Numbered from the stretch's first letter, positions 1 through 7,450 are shown. The stretch is DNA of 13,895 nucleotides from Peptococcaceae bacterium UBA2264 (GCA_002347475.1 DDXI01000089.1:1-13895), one strand, 5' to 3'. Numbers and translations: made by a program. The notes: generated from the sequence alone by a model not told the origin.

Positions 1-107
1 CCGGCAATTGCCCCTGATAAACCTGCGCTTCGCCCCGATTGGAGGAGAACAGTGGTGATTAAGCCCAGAGAACTGATCACTAAAATTACAACTAACGCAA
101 TTTTCAT
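1..107 (-). CDS. secG: SecG, preprotein translocase subunit (5' part only)
   Basis: Too short for a standard ORF cutoff and cut by the window edge. Translating the minus strand from the ATG at 107 gives 35 codons that begin MKIALVVILVISSLGL and continue with a conserved LLQSGRSAGLSGAIAG stretch. This is the first transmembrane helix and the cytoplasmic loop motif (LLQSG.SAGLSGAI.G) of SecG, the small membrane partner of SecYE in protein export. A strong Shine-Dalgarno site (AAAGGGGGTGAG, about 116-127) lies just upstream. The gene follows eno in the same direction, an arrangement common in Firmicutes, but the terminator at 397-426 and the promoter at 223-251 suggest it is transcribed separately. 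The second helix is outside the window. I am very sure of the identity. Confidence 0.95.
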   Translation of the reverse strand, partial: MKIALVVILVISSLGLITTVLLQSGRSAGLSGAIA

Positions 108-160
108 TTTTCTTTCTCACCCCCTTTGCGCTTGCTATTTCTTCGATCCTGTTATCCTGA

Positions 161-201
161 TTCTTTTTAAATACTTATAATTCTTTCTTAACTACTTATA
201 A
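161..201 (-). repeat. Tandem 20/21-nt repeat in secG leader
   Basis: Two adjacent copies, 161-180 and 181-201, align with one gap and one mismatch (19 of 21 positions). On the minus strand each unit starts TTATAAGTA and ends AAAGAA. They lie between the predicted secG promoter and its ribosome binding site, so they would be in the 5' untranslated RNA. A period of about 21 bp is two DNA helical turns, which would suit a dimeric binding protein, but a simple duplication is equally possible. Confidence 0.6.
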
Positions 202-222
202 AGTTCACTTCGTCAAAACAAA

Positions 223-251
223 ATTTTATCATATGGTCCAAGGAAACTCAA
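223..251 (-). promoter_or_regulatory. secG promoter, sigma-A type with extended -10
   Basis: On the minus strand a -35 element TTGAGT (246-251) is separated by exactly 17 bases from a -10 element TAAAAT (223-228), which is preceded by TGA, giving an extended -10 (TGATAAAAT). Transcription would start near 216 and leave a leader of about 110 bases before secG. A 13-base odd palindrome AAGCTCAGAGCTT (250-262) abuts the -35 element and could be an operator. Prediction from sequence only. Confidence 0.6.
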
Positions 252-393
252 GCTCAGAGCTTTTCTTTACCAATAAGAAATTCTTGTTTTTATATAAAAC
301 ATTGTAACATATCAGGATAATTATTGTAATACAATTAAGCCTGATTAATTACAAACAACGTTCAGGATATCCATTCTATTACCGGAAATTATA

Positions 394-426
394 TTGAAAG
401 GGATTGTTGCATTAAACAATCCCTTT
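394..426 (-). terminator. Intrinsic-like terminator after eno
   Basis: A perfect 12-bp inverted repeat, AAAGGGATTGTT (397-408) and AACAATCCCTTT (415-426), encloses a 6-base loop. It lies 41 bases past the eno stop codon. On the minus strand the tail reads CAATATAATTT, only weakly U-rich, so it is a moderate candidate for ending the pgk-tpiA-gpmI-eno transcript. The hairpin could also protect the 3' end of the message. Confidence 0.6.
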
Positions 427-436
427 GCTCAGCCCC

Positions 437-475
437 TCAGAAATCAACGACCAAGACCTTCAGAAATCAGCAACC
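437..475 (-). repeat. 23-nt-period direct repeat covering the eno stop codon
   Basis: Two 16-base segments (437-452 and 460-475) match at 14 of 16 positions, sharing the 10-mer TCAGAAATCA. The upstream copy on the minus strand contains the last codons and the TGA stop of eno; the other lies just after. It looks like a local duplication at the end of the gene. Confidence 0.55.
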
Positions 476-1744
476 CACAACCTCTCTGCCCCGATAAACA
501 GCACTATTTCCCAGTTCTTCTTCGATCCGCAGCAGTTCGTTGTATTTGGCTACACGTTCGGTACGTGCCGGCGCCCCTGTTTTGATCATACCAGCATTTA
601 CGGCAACAGCGACATGGGCCATGGTCACATCTTCTGTCTCTCCGGAACGATGTGAAACAACCGCCGAGTAACCGGCTCTTTTAGCCATTTCAATGGCATC
701 CAGAGTTTCGGTCAGGGTTCCGATCTGGTTCAATTTAATCAAAATTGAATTGGCACACTTTTCTTTGATCCCGCGGGCCAAGCGGGCGGGATTTGTCACA
801 AAGAGATCATCACCCACCAGCTGAACCTGCTGCCCGAGACGCTCTGTCAGCAGGCGCCAGCCCTCCCAGTCATCTTCGGCCAAGCCATCCTCGATCGAGA
901 TTATGGGAAATCGGCTTATTAAATCTTCATAATAATCGATCATTTCCAGAGAAGTCTTTTTTAGACCTTCACTTGCCAAGAGGTAGACACCGTCTTGGTA
1001 TAACTCAGTGGCCGCAACATCCAGAGCCAAGGCAATCTGTTCCCCCGGGACATAACCGGCACGCTTGATAGCATCCACAATCACCCGCAAGGCCTCAGCA
1101 TTAGACTCCAGATCAGGAGCAAAGCCGCCTTCATCGCCAACTGAGGTAGTCAGACCTTTTTCTTTTAAGACCGCCTTCAGGGTGTGATAAACTTCGGCAC
1201 ACATCCGCACAGCTTCCTTAAAGTTGGCCGCTCCGACCGGCATAATCATAAATTCCTGGATATCCACATTATTATCAGCGTGTTGGCCGCCGTTTAAAAT
1301 ATTCATCATAGGCACCGGCAGTTCTTTGGCGTTTACCCCGCCCAGATATTGATACAGGGGTAACCCCACTGCCTCGGCAGCGGCATTGGCAACAGCCAGT
1401 GAAACTCCTAAAATGGCATTTGCCCCCATCTTGCCCTTGTTCTCTGTCCCATCCAATTCGATCAAGGCCTGGTCCAGACCAGGCTGATCAAAAGGATTCA
1501 GCCCCTCGACCTCCGGTCCCAGCAGATTATTGACATTCTCCACTGCAGTAAGTACACCTTTACCCAGATAACGTTCCCTATCTCCATCGCGTAATTCCAC
1601 TGCTTCAAATGCGCCGGTAGAAGCTCCCGACGGCACTGCGGCACGTCCTATGGTCCCATTTTCCAGAGTCACATCTACTTCTACCGTGGGATTTCCCCGG
1701 GAATCCAAAATCTCGCGAGCAAAGACATCCATAATCAAACTCAT
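467..1744 (-). CDS. eno: Enolase (phosphopyruvate hydratase)
   Basis: Converts 2-phosphoglycerate to phosphoenolpyruvate in the cytosol. The 425-residue length is normal for the family. Visible hallmarks: the N-terminal EILDSRGNPTVEV motif, His155 in NGGQHADN, Glu205 in VGDEGGFAP, the three Mg ligands Asp242, Glu285 (SIEDGL) and Asp312 (GDDL), the catalytic Lys337 (LIKLNQ), the SHRSGETED signature at 364-372 and Lys388 (IKTGAP). The ATG at 1744 is chosen because a very strong site, AAGGGGGGGC, lies 5-6 bases upstream; a second Met four codons later is too far from it. It is the last gene of the glycolytic cluster, 54 bases after gpmI. Odd point: residue 377 is His (codon 614-616) in the T-M-A-H-V-A-V-A stretch, where most enolases have Asp (..IADLAV..). 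Confidence 0.98.
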   Translation of the reverse strand: MSLIMDVFAREILDSRGNPTVEVDVTLENGTIGRAAVPSGASTGAFEAVELRDGDRERYLGKGVLTAVENVNNLLGPEVEGLNPFDQPGLDQALIELDGTENKGKMGANAILGVSLAVANAAAEAVGLPLYQYLGGVNAKELPVPMMNILNGGQHADNNVDIQEFMIMPVGAANFKEAVRMCAEVYHTLKAVLKEKGLTTSVGDEGGFAPDLESNAEALRVIVDAIKRAGYVPGEQIALALDVAATELYQDGVYLLASEGLKKTSLEMIDYYEDLISRFPIISIEDGLAEDDWEGWRLLTERLGQQVQLVGDDLFVTNPARLARGIKEKCANSILIKLNQIGTLTETLDAIEMAKRAGYSAVVSHRSGETEDVTMAHVAVAVNAGMIKTGAPARTERVAKYNELLRIEEELGNSAVYRGREVVGC

Positions 1745-1757
1745 ATTTGCCCCCCCT

Positions 1758-1774
1758 TATTGTAATCAACAATA
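1758..1774 (-). promoter_or_regulatory. Small hairpin just before the eno ribosome binding site
   Basis: TATTGT and ACAATA form a 6-bp stem with a 5-base loop, ending immediately before the G-run of the eno Shine-Dalgarno site. It is AT-rich and weak. It could keep the ribosome binding site open or mark an RNA processing site between gpmI and eno; chance is also plausible. Confidence 0.25.
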
Positions 1775-1798
1775 ATATTGGAAAAAACGCTGCTCTAT

Positions 1799-3388
1799 CT
1801 ATGCCTTCTTTAGAAGGGTCGTCCCGGTCATTTCCAAGGGCTGGGAAATCTGCAGCAGATCCAGCATAGTCGGGGCAATGTCACATAAAGCCCCGCCCTC
1901 CCGCAGACTGTAGTTTTGGAATCGTTCATCCACCACAATAAAGGGCACAGGATTGGTCGTATGGGCAGTAAGCGGCAGCCCGGTTGTTAAATCGATCATG
2001 CTTTCAGCATTGCCATGATCAGCCGTAACCAGTAAGGTTCCGCCCACTTCTTTGATTACTGCAGTGACCTCACCCAAATATTTATCTACCACTTCCAAAG
2101 CTTCCACAGTGGCAGCAAACACCCCGGTATGTCCCACCATATCAGGATTGGCATAATTAAAGATAATAACATCAAAGCTGTTTGCCCGCAGGACCGCTGT
2201 CAGCTTCCGAGTCAATTCAGGGGCACTCATTTCCGGTTGCAGGTCATAGGAAGCAACTTTCGGCGAAGGTACCAAAATGCGCTCTTCCCCCAGATTCGGT
2301 TCCTCCACCCCGCCGTTGAAGAAAAAAGTCACATGGGCGTACTTTTCCGTTTCTGCCAGGTGCAGCTGTTTCAAACCGGCTTTTCCCAGCACTTCACCCA
2401 GGGTATTTTTCAGATTTTGGGGCGGGAAGGCTACAGGGGCATCTATTGTAATGTCATACTCTGTCAGGCAAACATAATGTACCCGGGGACGCTGCGGCCG
2501 TTCGAAACCAGGAAACTCCTCGTCCACCAAAGCCCGGGTGATCTCCCGGGCCCGGTCAGCCCGAAAATTAAAAAAGATTACACTATCGCCATCCTCGACT
2601 GTGGCCACAGGCAGGCCCTGGGAATTTACAATTACAGTGGGCAAAATAAATTCATCATTGACATCCTGTTCATAGGACTTATCCACAGCGGCCAAAGCCC
2701 CTGCTGCTTTTTCCCCCTGACCATAAACAAGCGCTCGGTAACCTTTTTCCAGACGTTCCCAACGTTTATCCCGATCCATGGCGTAATAGCGTCCTCCAAC
2801 CGAAGCAATTTGGCCTACCCCCAGCTCTTGCAGTTTTTCCTCCAGTTTACCCAGATATTTTTTGGCACTGCGGGGTAAAACATCGCGGCCGTCAAGAAAG
2901 GCATGTACATAAATCCTTTCCACACCCAGATCTTTAGCCATTTCCAGTAAAGCATACAGATGGTCCTGATGGGAATGCACTCCTCCGTCGGAAACCAAAC
3001 CCATAAAGTGCAAGGCCTTGCCACTGGTTTTCACCCTGCTCATGGCCTCCCTCAAGACCGCATTGGAGGCCAGTTCCTTATCAGCGATAGCCTTGGTGAT
3101 TCGGGTCAACTCCTGGTAAACAACCCTGCCGGCACCAATATTCAAATGTCCAACTTCCGAATTTCCCATTTGGCCGGCGGGAAGACCTACAGTTTCACCG
3201 GCTGCCTGGAGCAGGGTATGCGGATAAGTTCTTTCCAAATTGCGAAAATTAGGTAAAGAGGCTTGAGCAACAGCATTTCCCTCAAAAGTCGGACTATAAC
3301 CCCAACCATCCAGGATTACCAGCAAAAGCGGGTTCACCCCTTGGGCAGGCTCTTTGGCCTGAGATTTATTCTGCTCCTGTTGAGTCAC
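1799..3388 (-). CDS. gpmI: 2,3-bisphosphoglycerate-independent phosphoglycerate mutase
   Basis: Interconverts 3- and 2-phosphoglycerate without a bisphosphoglycerate cofactor, using two Mn ions; belongs to the alkaline phosphatase superfamily. The sequence shows the N-terminal metal motif LVILDGWG (Asp27 of this frame), the phosphoserine motif GQMGNSEVGHLNIGAGR (Ser77), the DGRDV segment, the FNFRADRAREI arginines, NYANPDMVGHTG and the C-terminal metal motif TADHGNAE. The frame starts at a GTG (3388) with a modest GAGG site 10 bases upstream and gives 529 residues. Family members are usually about 510-515, and the first 17 residues are hydrophilic and unconserved, so the internal GTG at 3337 (MNPLLLVILDGWG) is a real alternative, though its AAGGG is too close to it. 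Lies 51 bases after tpiA. Confidence 0.98.
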   Translation of the reverse strand: MTQQEQNKSQAKEPAQGVNPLLLVILDGWGYSPTFEGNAVAQASLPNFRNLERTYPHTLLQAAGETVGLPAGQMGNSEVGHLNIGAGRVVYQELTRITKAIADKELASNAVLREAMSRVKTSGKALHFMGLVSDGGVHSHQDHLYALLEMAKDLGVERIYVHAFLDGRDVLPRSAKKYLGKLEEKLQELGVGQIASVGGRYYAMDRDKRWERLEKGYRALVYGQGEKAAGALAAVDKSYEQDVNDEFILPTVIVNSQGLPVATVEDGDSVIFFNFRADRAREITRALVDEEFPGFERPQRPRVHYVCLTEYDITIDAPVAFPPQNLKNTLGEVLGKAGLKQLHLAETEKYAHVTFFFNGGVEEPNLGEERILVPSPKVASYDLQPEMSAPELTRKLTAVLRANSFDVIIFNYANPDMVGHTGVFAATVEALEVVDKYLGEVTAVIKEVGGTLLVTADHGNAESMIDLTTGLPLTAHTTNPVPFIVVDERFQNYSLREGGALCDIAPTMLDLLQISQPLEMTGTTLLKKA

Positions 3389-3439
3389 TTGATTCCAGCC
3401 TCGCTTTCAGTTTATCCTTGATCTGCTTGTCGGGCAGGC

Positions 3440-4204
3440 TTAAACCTGGGCGTTTTTAATCAAGAGCGCAAAACTCTCGGCCGTCAGACTTGCTCCCCCA
3501 ACCAAAGCTCCGTCGATATCCGGCTGGTGCATAAAGTCAGCGATATTATCAGGTTTAACACTGCCGCCATAAAGTATGGGGATTTCATCAGCCAGTGCTC
3601 CGGCCATGCCCCGCAGGGTGGCCCGAATATCGACACATATCTCCTGAGCATCCTGGCAGGAAGCAGTCTTGCCGGTTCCAATTGCCCAGATCGGTTCATA
3701 GGCAATTATTATTTTCCCCAGCTCCGCCGGCGCTAATTCCTGCAAATCTTTTTGCAGCTGCTGCCTGACAACTGCCAAGGCCTGGCCTTCTTCCCGCTGA
3801 CGGATATTTTCACCAACACATAAAATCGGGATTAAGCCATGAGCAATAGCCGCCTGGACTTTTTGGGCAATGTCTTCATCTTTTTCCCCAAAGAGTTCCC
3901 GCCGCTCGGAGTGCCCGATAATAACATAAGTGCAGGCCGTATCCAAAAGCATGCGGGCGGAGATTTCTCCTGTAAACGCCCCCTCAGGAGCCCAAGACAT
4001 ATTCTGGGCTCCAAGGTGGACAATACTTTCTTCCAATTCATCTTTCAAAGCTGGCAAAGCAGTGAAAGGCGCACAAACCACCATATCAATTTCGCTGACT
4101 TCACCAACCAGGCCAAGCAAACTGTGCGCATAATCCCGAGCCTCACCAGCAGTCTTATACATTTTCCAGTTGCCAGCAATCACTGTACGGCGTTTTTTGT
4201 CCAT
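3440..4204 (-). CDS. tpiA: Triosephosphate isomerase
   Basis: Interconverts dihydroxyacetone phosphate and glyceraldehyde 3-phosphate. The 254-residue frame has the complete TIM-barrel signature: Asn12/Lys14 in GNWKMYKT, electrophile His98 in IIGHSERRELFGE, catalytic base Glu170 in AYEPIWAIGTGKTA (the flexible lid follows it), and the phosphate-binding LYGGSVKPDN and DGALVGGASL segments near the end. The ATG at 4204 is preceded by AGAGAGG with 7 bases of spacing. It lies between pgk (58 bases upstream) and gpmI (51 bases downstream), the standard order of the Firmicute lower glycolysis operon. No missing residues or breaks seen. Confidence 0.98.
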   Translation of the reverse strand: MDKKRRTVIAGNWKMYKTAGEARDYAHSLLGLVGEVSEIDMVVCAPFTALPALKDELEESIVHLGAQNMSWAPEGAFTGEISARMLLDTACTYVIIGHSERRELFGEKDEDIAQKVQAAIAHGLIPILCVGENIRQREEGQALAVVRQQLQKDLQELAPAELGKIIIAYEPIWAIGTGKTASCQDAQEICVDIRATLRGMAGALADEIPILYGGSVKPDNIADFMHQPDIDGALVGGASLTAESFALLIKNAQV

Positions 4205-4262
4205 TGTTCAGCCTCTCTTTCAAAACTAGTTGAACCTGTATCCTGATCCTGTTCCTCAAAAC

Positions 4263-5462
4263 TCAATTTTTCGCCTGAGGCCGATCCAGTAAGGCTGCAA
4301 CTCCCGGTAATACCCGGCCTTCCAGAAATTCCAGAGAAGCTCCGCCGCCTGTTGAAATATGAGTCAGTTTGTCCGCTACCCCCACCTTTTCCACAGCTGC
4401 CACAGAATCGCCGCCGCCAACGATAGTTGTCCCCGGACAAAGAGCCATCGCCTGGGCCACAACCTGAGTTCCCTTGGCAAAAGATGGTATTTCAAATACT
4501 CCCATAGGACCGTTCCAGATTACAGTCCGGGCATTAATAATATGGCGGGCAAACTTGGCCGAGGTTGCTACCCCTATGTCCAGGGCCATCTCATCCTCGT
4601 CGAGTCCCCAGATTTGCACATTACGGAAAGAAGCATCAGCATCCATTGTAGTAGCTGCCAGGACATCGTCAGGCAATTCCAAAAGGACTTCCCGTTCCTG
4701 GGCCTTAAGCATGAGATGCGCAGCTAAATCCAATTTATCATCTTCCACCAGAGAAGCTCCCATTTTGTAGCCTTGCGCCTTGAGAAAAGTATTAGCCATG
4801 CCCCCGCCAATAAGCAATGTGTCCACCTTATCCAAAAGATTTTCGATAACCCCAATTTTATCAGCTACCTTGGCGCCGCCTATGATAGCTACAAAAGGAC
4901 GCTGCGGAGATAGTAAGGCTTTGCCCATGATCTCCACTTCTTTTTGCATCAGAAATCCAGCCACGGCAGGAAGATAATGAGTCACTCCTTCTGTAGAAGC
5001 ATGAGCGCGATGGGCAGTGCCGAATGCATCATTAACAAAAAGCTCAGCCAAAGCAGCCAGTTCCTGAGCAAAGGCAGGATCATTTTTTTCTTCGCCGGGA
5101 TAAAAACGTACATTTTCGAGCAGAAGCACCTGGCCATCTGTCAGGCTGTCAACCTGTTGGCGAACTGCCTCCCCTATGCATTCAGAGGCAAAAGTCACTT
5201 TTTGTCCCAAAAGTTCTGCCAAACGTTCTGCCACCGGGGCTAATGAATATTTGGGATTAACTTGTCCTTTGGGACGGCCAAAATGAGATACCAGAATTAC
5301 TTTGGCACCTTCTCCAACAAGATAGCTAATTGTTGGTAAAGCAGCCTTAATCCTGGTATCATCTGTAATCTTGCGTTGTTCATCAACAGGCACATTGAAA
5401 TCAACCCGCACCAAAACACGTTTTCCCTTGACAGGCACCTCATTGACACTCATCTTATCCAT
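4263..5462 (-). CDS. pgk: Phosphoglycerate kinase
   Basis: Transfers phosphate between 1,3-bisphosphoglycerate and ADP, making ATP in glycolysis. Visible family motifs in order: KGKRVLVRVDFNVPVDE near the N-terminus, the substrate-binding HFGRPKG segment, FVNDAFGTAHRAHAST, the IIGGAKVADKIGV hinge/nucleotide region, LLIGGGMANTFLKAQG, VIWNGPMGVFE, and the C-terminal GGGDSVAAVE and STGGGASLEFLEG loops. The frame is open to an ATG at 5489, but that would place the ribosome binding site inside the coding region; the ATG at 5462 has AAAAGGGGGAG five bases upstream and gives 399 residues, near the usual length. First gene of the glycolytic cluster, behind the promoter at 5594-5602. No gapA or cggR precedes it. 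Confidence 0.98.
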   Translation of the reverse strand: MDKMSVNEVPVKGKRVLVRVDFNVPVDEQRKITDDTRIKAALPTISYLVGEGAKVILVSHFGRPKGQVNPKYSLAPVAERLAELLGQKVTFASECIGEAVRQQVDSLTDGQVLLLENVRFYPGEEKNDPAFAQELAALAELFVNDAFGTAHRAHASTEGVTHYLPAVAGFLMQKEVEIMGKALLSPQRPFVAIIGGAKVADKIGVIENLLDKVDTLLIGGGMANTFLKAQGYKMGASLVEDDKLDLAAHLMLKAQEREVLLELPDDVLAATTMDADASFRNVQIWGLDEDEMALDIGVATSAKFARHIINARTVIWNGPMGVFEIPSFAKGTQVVAQAMALCPGTTIVGGGDSVAAVEKVGVADKLTHISTGGGASLEFLEGRVLPGVAALLDRPQAKN

Positions 5463-5467
5463 TTTTA

Positions 5468-5478
5468 CTCCCCCTTTT
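5468..5478 (-). promoter_or_regulatory. pgk ribosome binding site
   Basis: AAAAGGGGGAG on the minus strand, five bases before the ATG at 5462. It decides the start: the longer frame from 5489 would translate through this site. Confidence 0.8.
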
Positions 5479-5540
5479 AATATCAGCAAAATCTTCAGCA
5501 GCTAAGTAAGCGCAATCTTATTTGGTTATGTGGTAAAGAA

Positions 5541-5573
5541 CTGCTGTTTCGTGACCCTGACAACACACAGCAG
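5541..5573 (-). promoter_or_regulatory. Hairpin / inverted repeat in the pgk leader
   Basis: CTGCTGT (minus-strand 5573-5567) pairs perfectly with ACAGCAG (5547-5541); an inner GTG/CAC pairing with a 3-base bulge extends it around a 10-base loop. It lies about 15-45 bases past the predicted pgk transcription start, in the leader. It could be an operator for a glycolysis repressor, an RNA structure, or chance. It does not match the CggR operator I know (CGGGAC-N6-TGTC repeats) or a clear catabolite-response element. Confidence 0.35.
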
Positions 5574-5593
5574 GTCTTAAATTATCAAATTCT

Positions 5594-5602
5594 ATTATAT
5601 CA
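5594..5602 (-). promoter_or_regulatory. pgk promoter, extended -10
   Basis: On the minus strand TGATATAAT contains a perfect TATAAT (5594-5599) preceded by TG one base away, a full extended -10. No good -35 is present at 17 bases; a TTGGCA lies only 14 bases upstream. An extended -10 can compensate for this. Transcription would start near 5587 and run through pgk-tpiA-gpmI-eno. It is placed in the 199-base gap between the transporter stop and the chosen pgk start. Confidence 0.65.
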
Positions 5603-5661
5603 CAGCCAAACAATGCCAACTATACCAATCAGGCAAACTCCCGCCGTTTCCCCCCTGTTTG

Positions 5662-7347
5662 TCAGGCTTCCGGTTTGCTATCCGCTATTTCCGGTATAAT
5701 ATCATGCACTTCTGTTATACCATGAATTTCCATTATTACCTGGGCAATATTCACCAGATTCCCGTCAATTGCGTAAATCAGGTTGATCAGGTCTATCCGG
5801 GCATAAATTATCTTTTCCCCTTCTCTGATATCTTTGACTAAGGGGACTTCACCCGGGCAATAGGTCAGAGCTGTGAATTGCAGAGCACGCTGGACCCGCT
5901 TGATTTCCTGGTGTTCTATCAGGGTCTGAATGGCCAGTTGTACATCCCATTGTTTCAAAGCCTCAAGCACTCTGGTAAAATTATCCTTGATTTTTTCATA
6001 TAATTCCACTAACTGCGCCCATTCCCCGGGGGGTATGGTCAGGGCTTCCCGGTGAATTTTAAGGGCAACTCCAGCTACAGACATCAGCTTATCGGCAATA
6101 TATTCGAATTCTTTCAGAATAAACTGGGCATTGGTCTTATCCCTGATCTGGGCTTCCGTTAATCCCTGCAAAGATAATATACTAAGCATATGGGAAATAC
6201 GCTGATAGAACCAGTCCACATCTTCCTCGGTTTGAACCACTTTATTGGCAGGTTCATTGCCGCTGGCTAAAATAGCCTCGGGTATCTGCTGCATCATCCG
6301 GGAATAGATGAACTGCCCGACATACCAAATTTCCTTATAGGCATGAACCAGAGCAACTGTTGGCACTTCCAGGGAAGTTTCATCAAAAAACCTTAATTTC
6401 AAACGGGGATGATATTCGGGCCGGCTAGGTAAAAAGCGCTCCAGCCATTTAGCGATCAGGGAGTTGAACGGCAAAAACAATACAACCATAAAAACAGCAA
6501 AAAACAGGTGGGCATTGGCTACCTGTCGCTGTAAATCTCCTGTTGTATATTGAACAAGTTCAGTGAATGGCGTCAGAAAGGGAAAGACCAGAATTGTAGC
6601 CGCAACTTTGTAGACCGTGTTGGCTACCGCAGTCCGTTTGGCATCCATTTTCTGCACCGCCAGACTGGAAAAGAGGGCAGTCAGTGTTCCCCCGGTATGA
6701 GCTCCTATAACCAGGGGAATTATAGCTGAAGCCGGCATGAGATACTGTTCGGCCAGGGACATCATAACGGCAATAACCACGGTGCTGCTTTGGGCAACAA
6801 CTGTGAGAATAACGCCTACAAAGAGGGCAGTCAAGGGATGAATTCCCAAATGGGTAATAAAGGTGTTGAACTGGGGATAATTTTTCAGGGGTACAGCAGC
6901 CCCGGACATGAAACTCATACCCACAAAGATAATCCCGAATCCTATCAGAGACTGGCCCAGGTATTTCCACTGCTTGACCCCCACAAAGAAATAGAAAATA
7001 AAGCCCACAAAAATTGAACCCAAAGCAATATTCAAGATCTTGAAAGCTATGAGTTGGATCACAATCGATGTTCCTACAGCCGAACCCAAAACAATACCAA
7101 GAGCCTGAGCCAGATTCAACAGTCCGACATTGACAAATTCTACAGCCAGGACTGTTGTGGCCGCACTGCTCTGAAAAGCCACTGTCATGACAATACCAAA
7201 TAGCGCCGACAATAGAGGTCGCTTCGTCAGTGAGAAGAGAATGCCTCTCAGTTTATTGGCCGCAAATTTCTGTAAGCCGTTAGAAGTAACCTGGATGCCG
7301 AACATAAAGAGACCCAAGCCACCCAAAAAAGCCAGCACTATTCCCAT
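5662..7347 (-). CDS. Na/Pi-cotransporter family membrane protein with PhoU-like C-terminus
   Basis: The 561-residue protein has an N-terminal membrane domain of about 300 residues with the two inverted Na/Pi-cotransporter repeats, each carrying a QSS signature (AFQSSAATT at 58-65, VAQSSTVV at 185-192) and a downstream glycine-rich helix (GSAVGTS, GAHTGGT). Residues of about 335-550 are soluble and helical, as in the PhoU-like tails fused to bacterial NptA/YjbB-type proteins. By family, it moves phosphate with sodium across the cytoplasmic membrane; bacterial members may act in export. The ATG at 7347 follows AGAGG by only two bases; a GTG three codons later has 11 bases of spacing and may be the true start. 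It sits alone between rpoN and pgk, with gaps of 129 and 199 bases. No phosphate-regulon box was recognised. Confidence 0.93.
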   Translation of the reverse strand: MGIVLAFLGGLGLFMFGIQVTSNGLQKFAANKLRGILFSLTKRPLLSALFGIVMTVAFQSSAATTVLAVEFVNVGLLNLAQALGIVLGSAVGTSIVIQLIAFKILNIALGSIFVGFIFYFFVGVKQWKYLGQSLIGFGIIFVGMSFMSGAAVPLKNYPQFNTFITHLGIHPLTALFVGVILTVVAQSSTVVIAVMMSLAEQYLMPASAIIPLVIGAHTGGTLTALFSSLAVQKMDAKRTAVANTVYKVAATILVFPFLTPFTELVQYTTGDLQRQVANAHLFFAVFMVVLFLPFNSLIAKWLERFLPSRPEYHPRLKLRFFDETSLEVPTVALVHAYKEIWYVGQFIYSRMMQQIPEAILASGNEPANKVVQTEEDVDWFYQRISHMLSILSLQGLTEAQIRDKTNAQFILKEFEYIADKLMSVAGVALKIHREALTIPPGEWAQLVELYEKIKDNFTRVLEALKQWDVQLAIQTLIEHQEIKRVQRALQFTALTYCPGEVPLVKDIREGEKIIYARIDLINLIYAIDGNLVNIAQVIMEIHGITEVHDIIPEIADSKPEA

Positions 7348-7376
7348 TACCTCTATTTTAACTCACTCCTCACTGC

Positions 7377-7414
7377 TGATCTGGCCGGAAGTTAATCGAA
7401 GAATTTTCAGATCA
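7377..7414. repeat. 7-bp inverted repeat upstream of the Na/Pi gene
   Basis: TGATCTG (7377-7383) and CAGATCA (7408-7414) are perfect inverted arms separated by 24 bases, in the 129-base gap before the transporter start. Possible operator or RNA stem; no convincing -35/-10 pair was found beside it. Confidence 0.25.
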
Positions 7415-7450
7415 TTATTGCTGGAGAGCAATCAGCACATGCAGCGTTTC

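Larger units (their letters stand above)
108..466. other. eno-secG intergenic region
   Basis: This 359-base AT-rich gap holds no gene that I can support. It contains, in minus-strand order, one copy of a direct repeat that also covers the eno stop codon, a 12-bp hairpin terminator, an upstream extended -10-like element (301-309), the main secG promoter (223-251), a tandem 20/21-nt repeat (161-201) and the secG ribosome binding site. Small plus-strand frames here overlap the eno coding region and have no supporting signal. Confidence 0.8.

Noticed and set aside
211..216. TTGACG (minus strand) as a -35 box for secG
   Set aside because: The near-perfect -35 has TATAAG only 10 bases away and nothing like a -10 at 16-18 bases.
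301..329. Second secG promoter (TTACAA, 17 bases, TGTTACAAT, minus strand)
   Set aside because: The extended -10 is good (TGTTACAAT at 301-309), but the -35 matches poorly and the promoter at 223-251 is better and closer to the gene. Kept only as a possible tandem start.
2129..2878. 249-codon plus-strand open frame inside gpmI
   Set aside because: It lies antisense to a complete, well-conserved phosphoglycerate mutase, has no recognisable domain and no ribosome binding site; it is a shadow of the real gene.
3364..3439. Short charged frame in the tpiA-gpmI gap (…SLPDKQIKDKLKARLESS…, minus strand)
   Set aside because: It begins right after a stop codon, has no start codon with a ribosome binding site, and overlaps the gpmI start. 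It looks helical by chance.
5604..5618. Sigma-54-like element (TGGCATTGTTTGGCT, minus strand) upstream of pgk
   Set aside because: The GG and GC doublets are nine bases apart rather than the required ten, and a perfect extended -10 for the housekeeping sigma lies immediately downstream. Tempting because rpoN is nearby, but not supportable.
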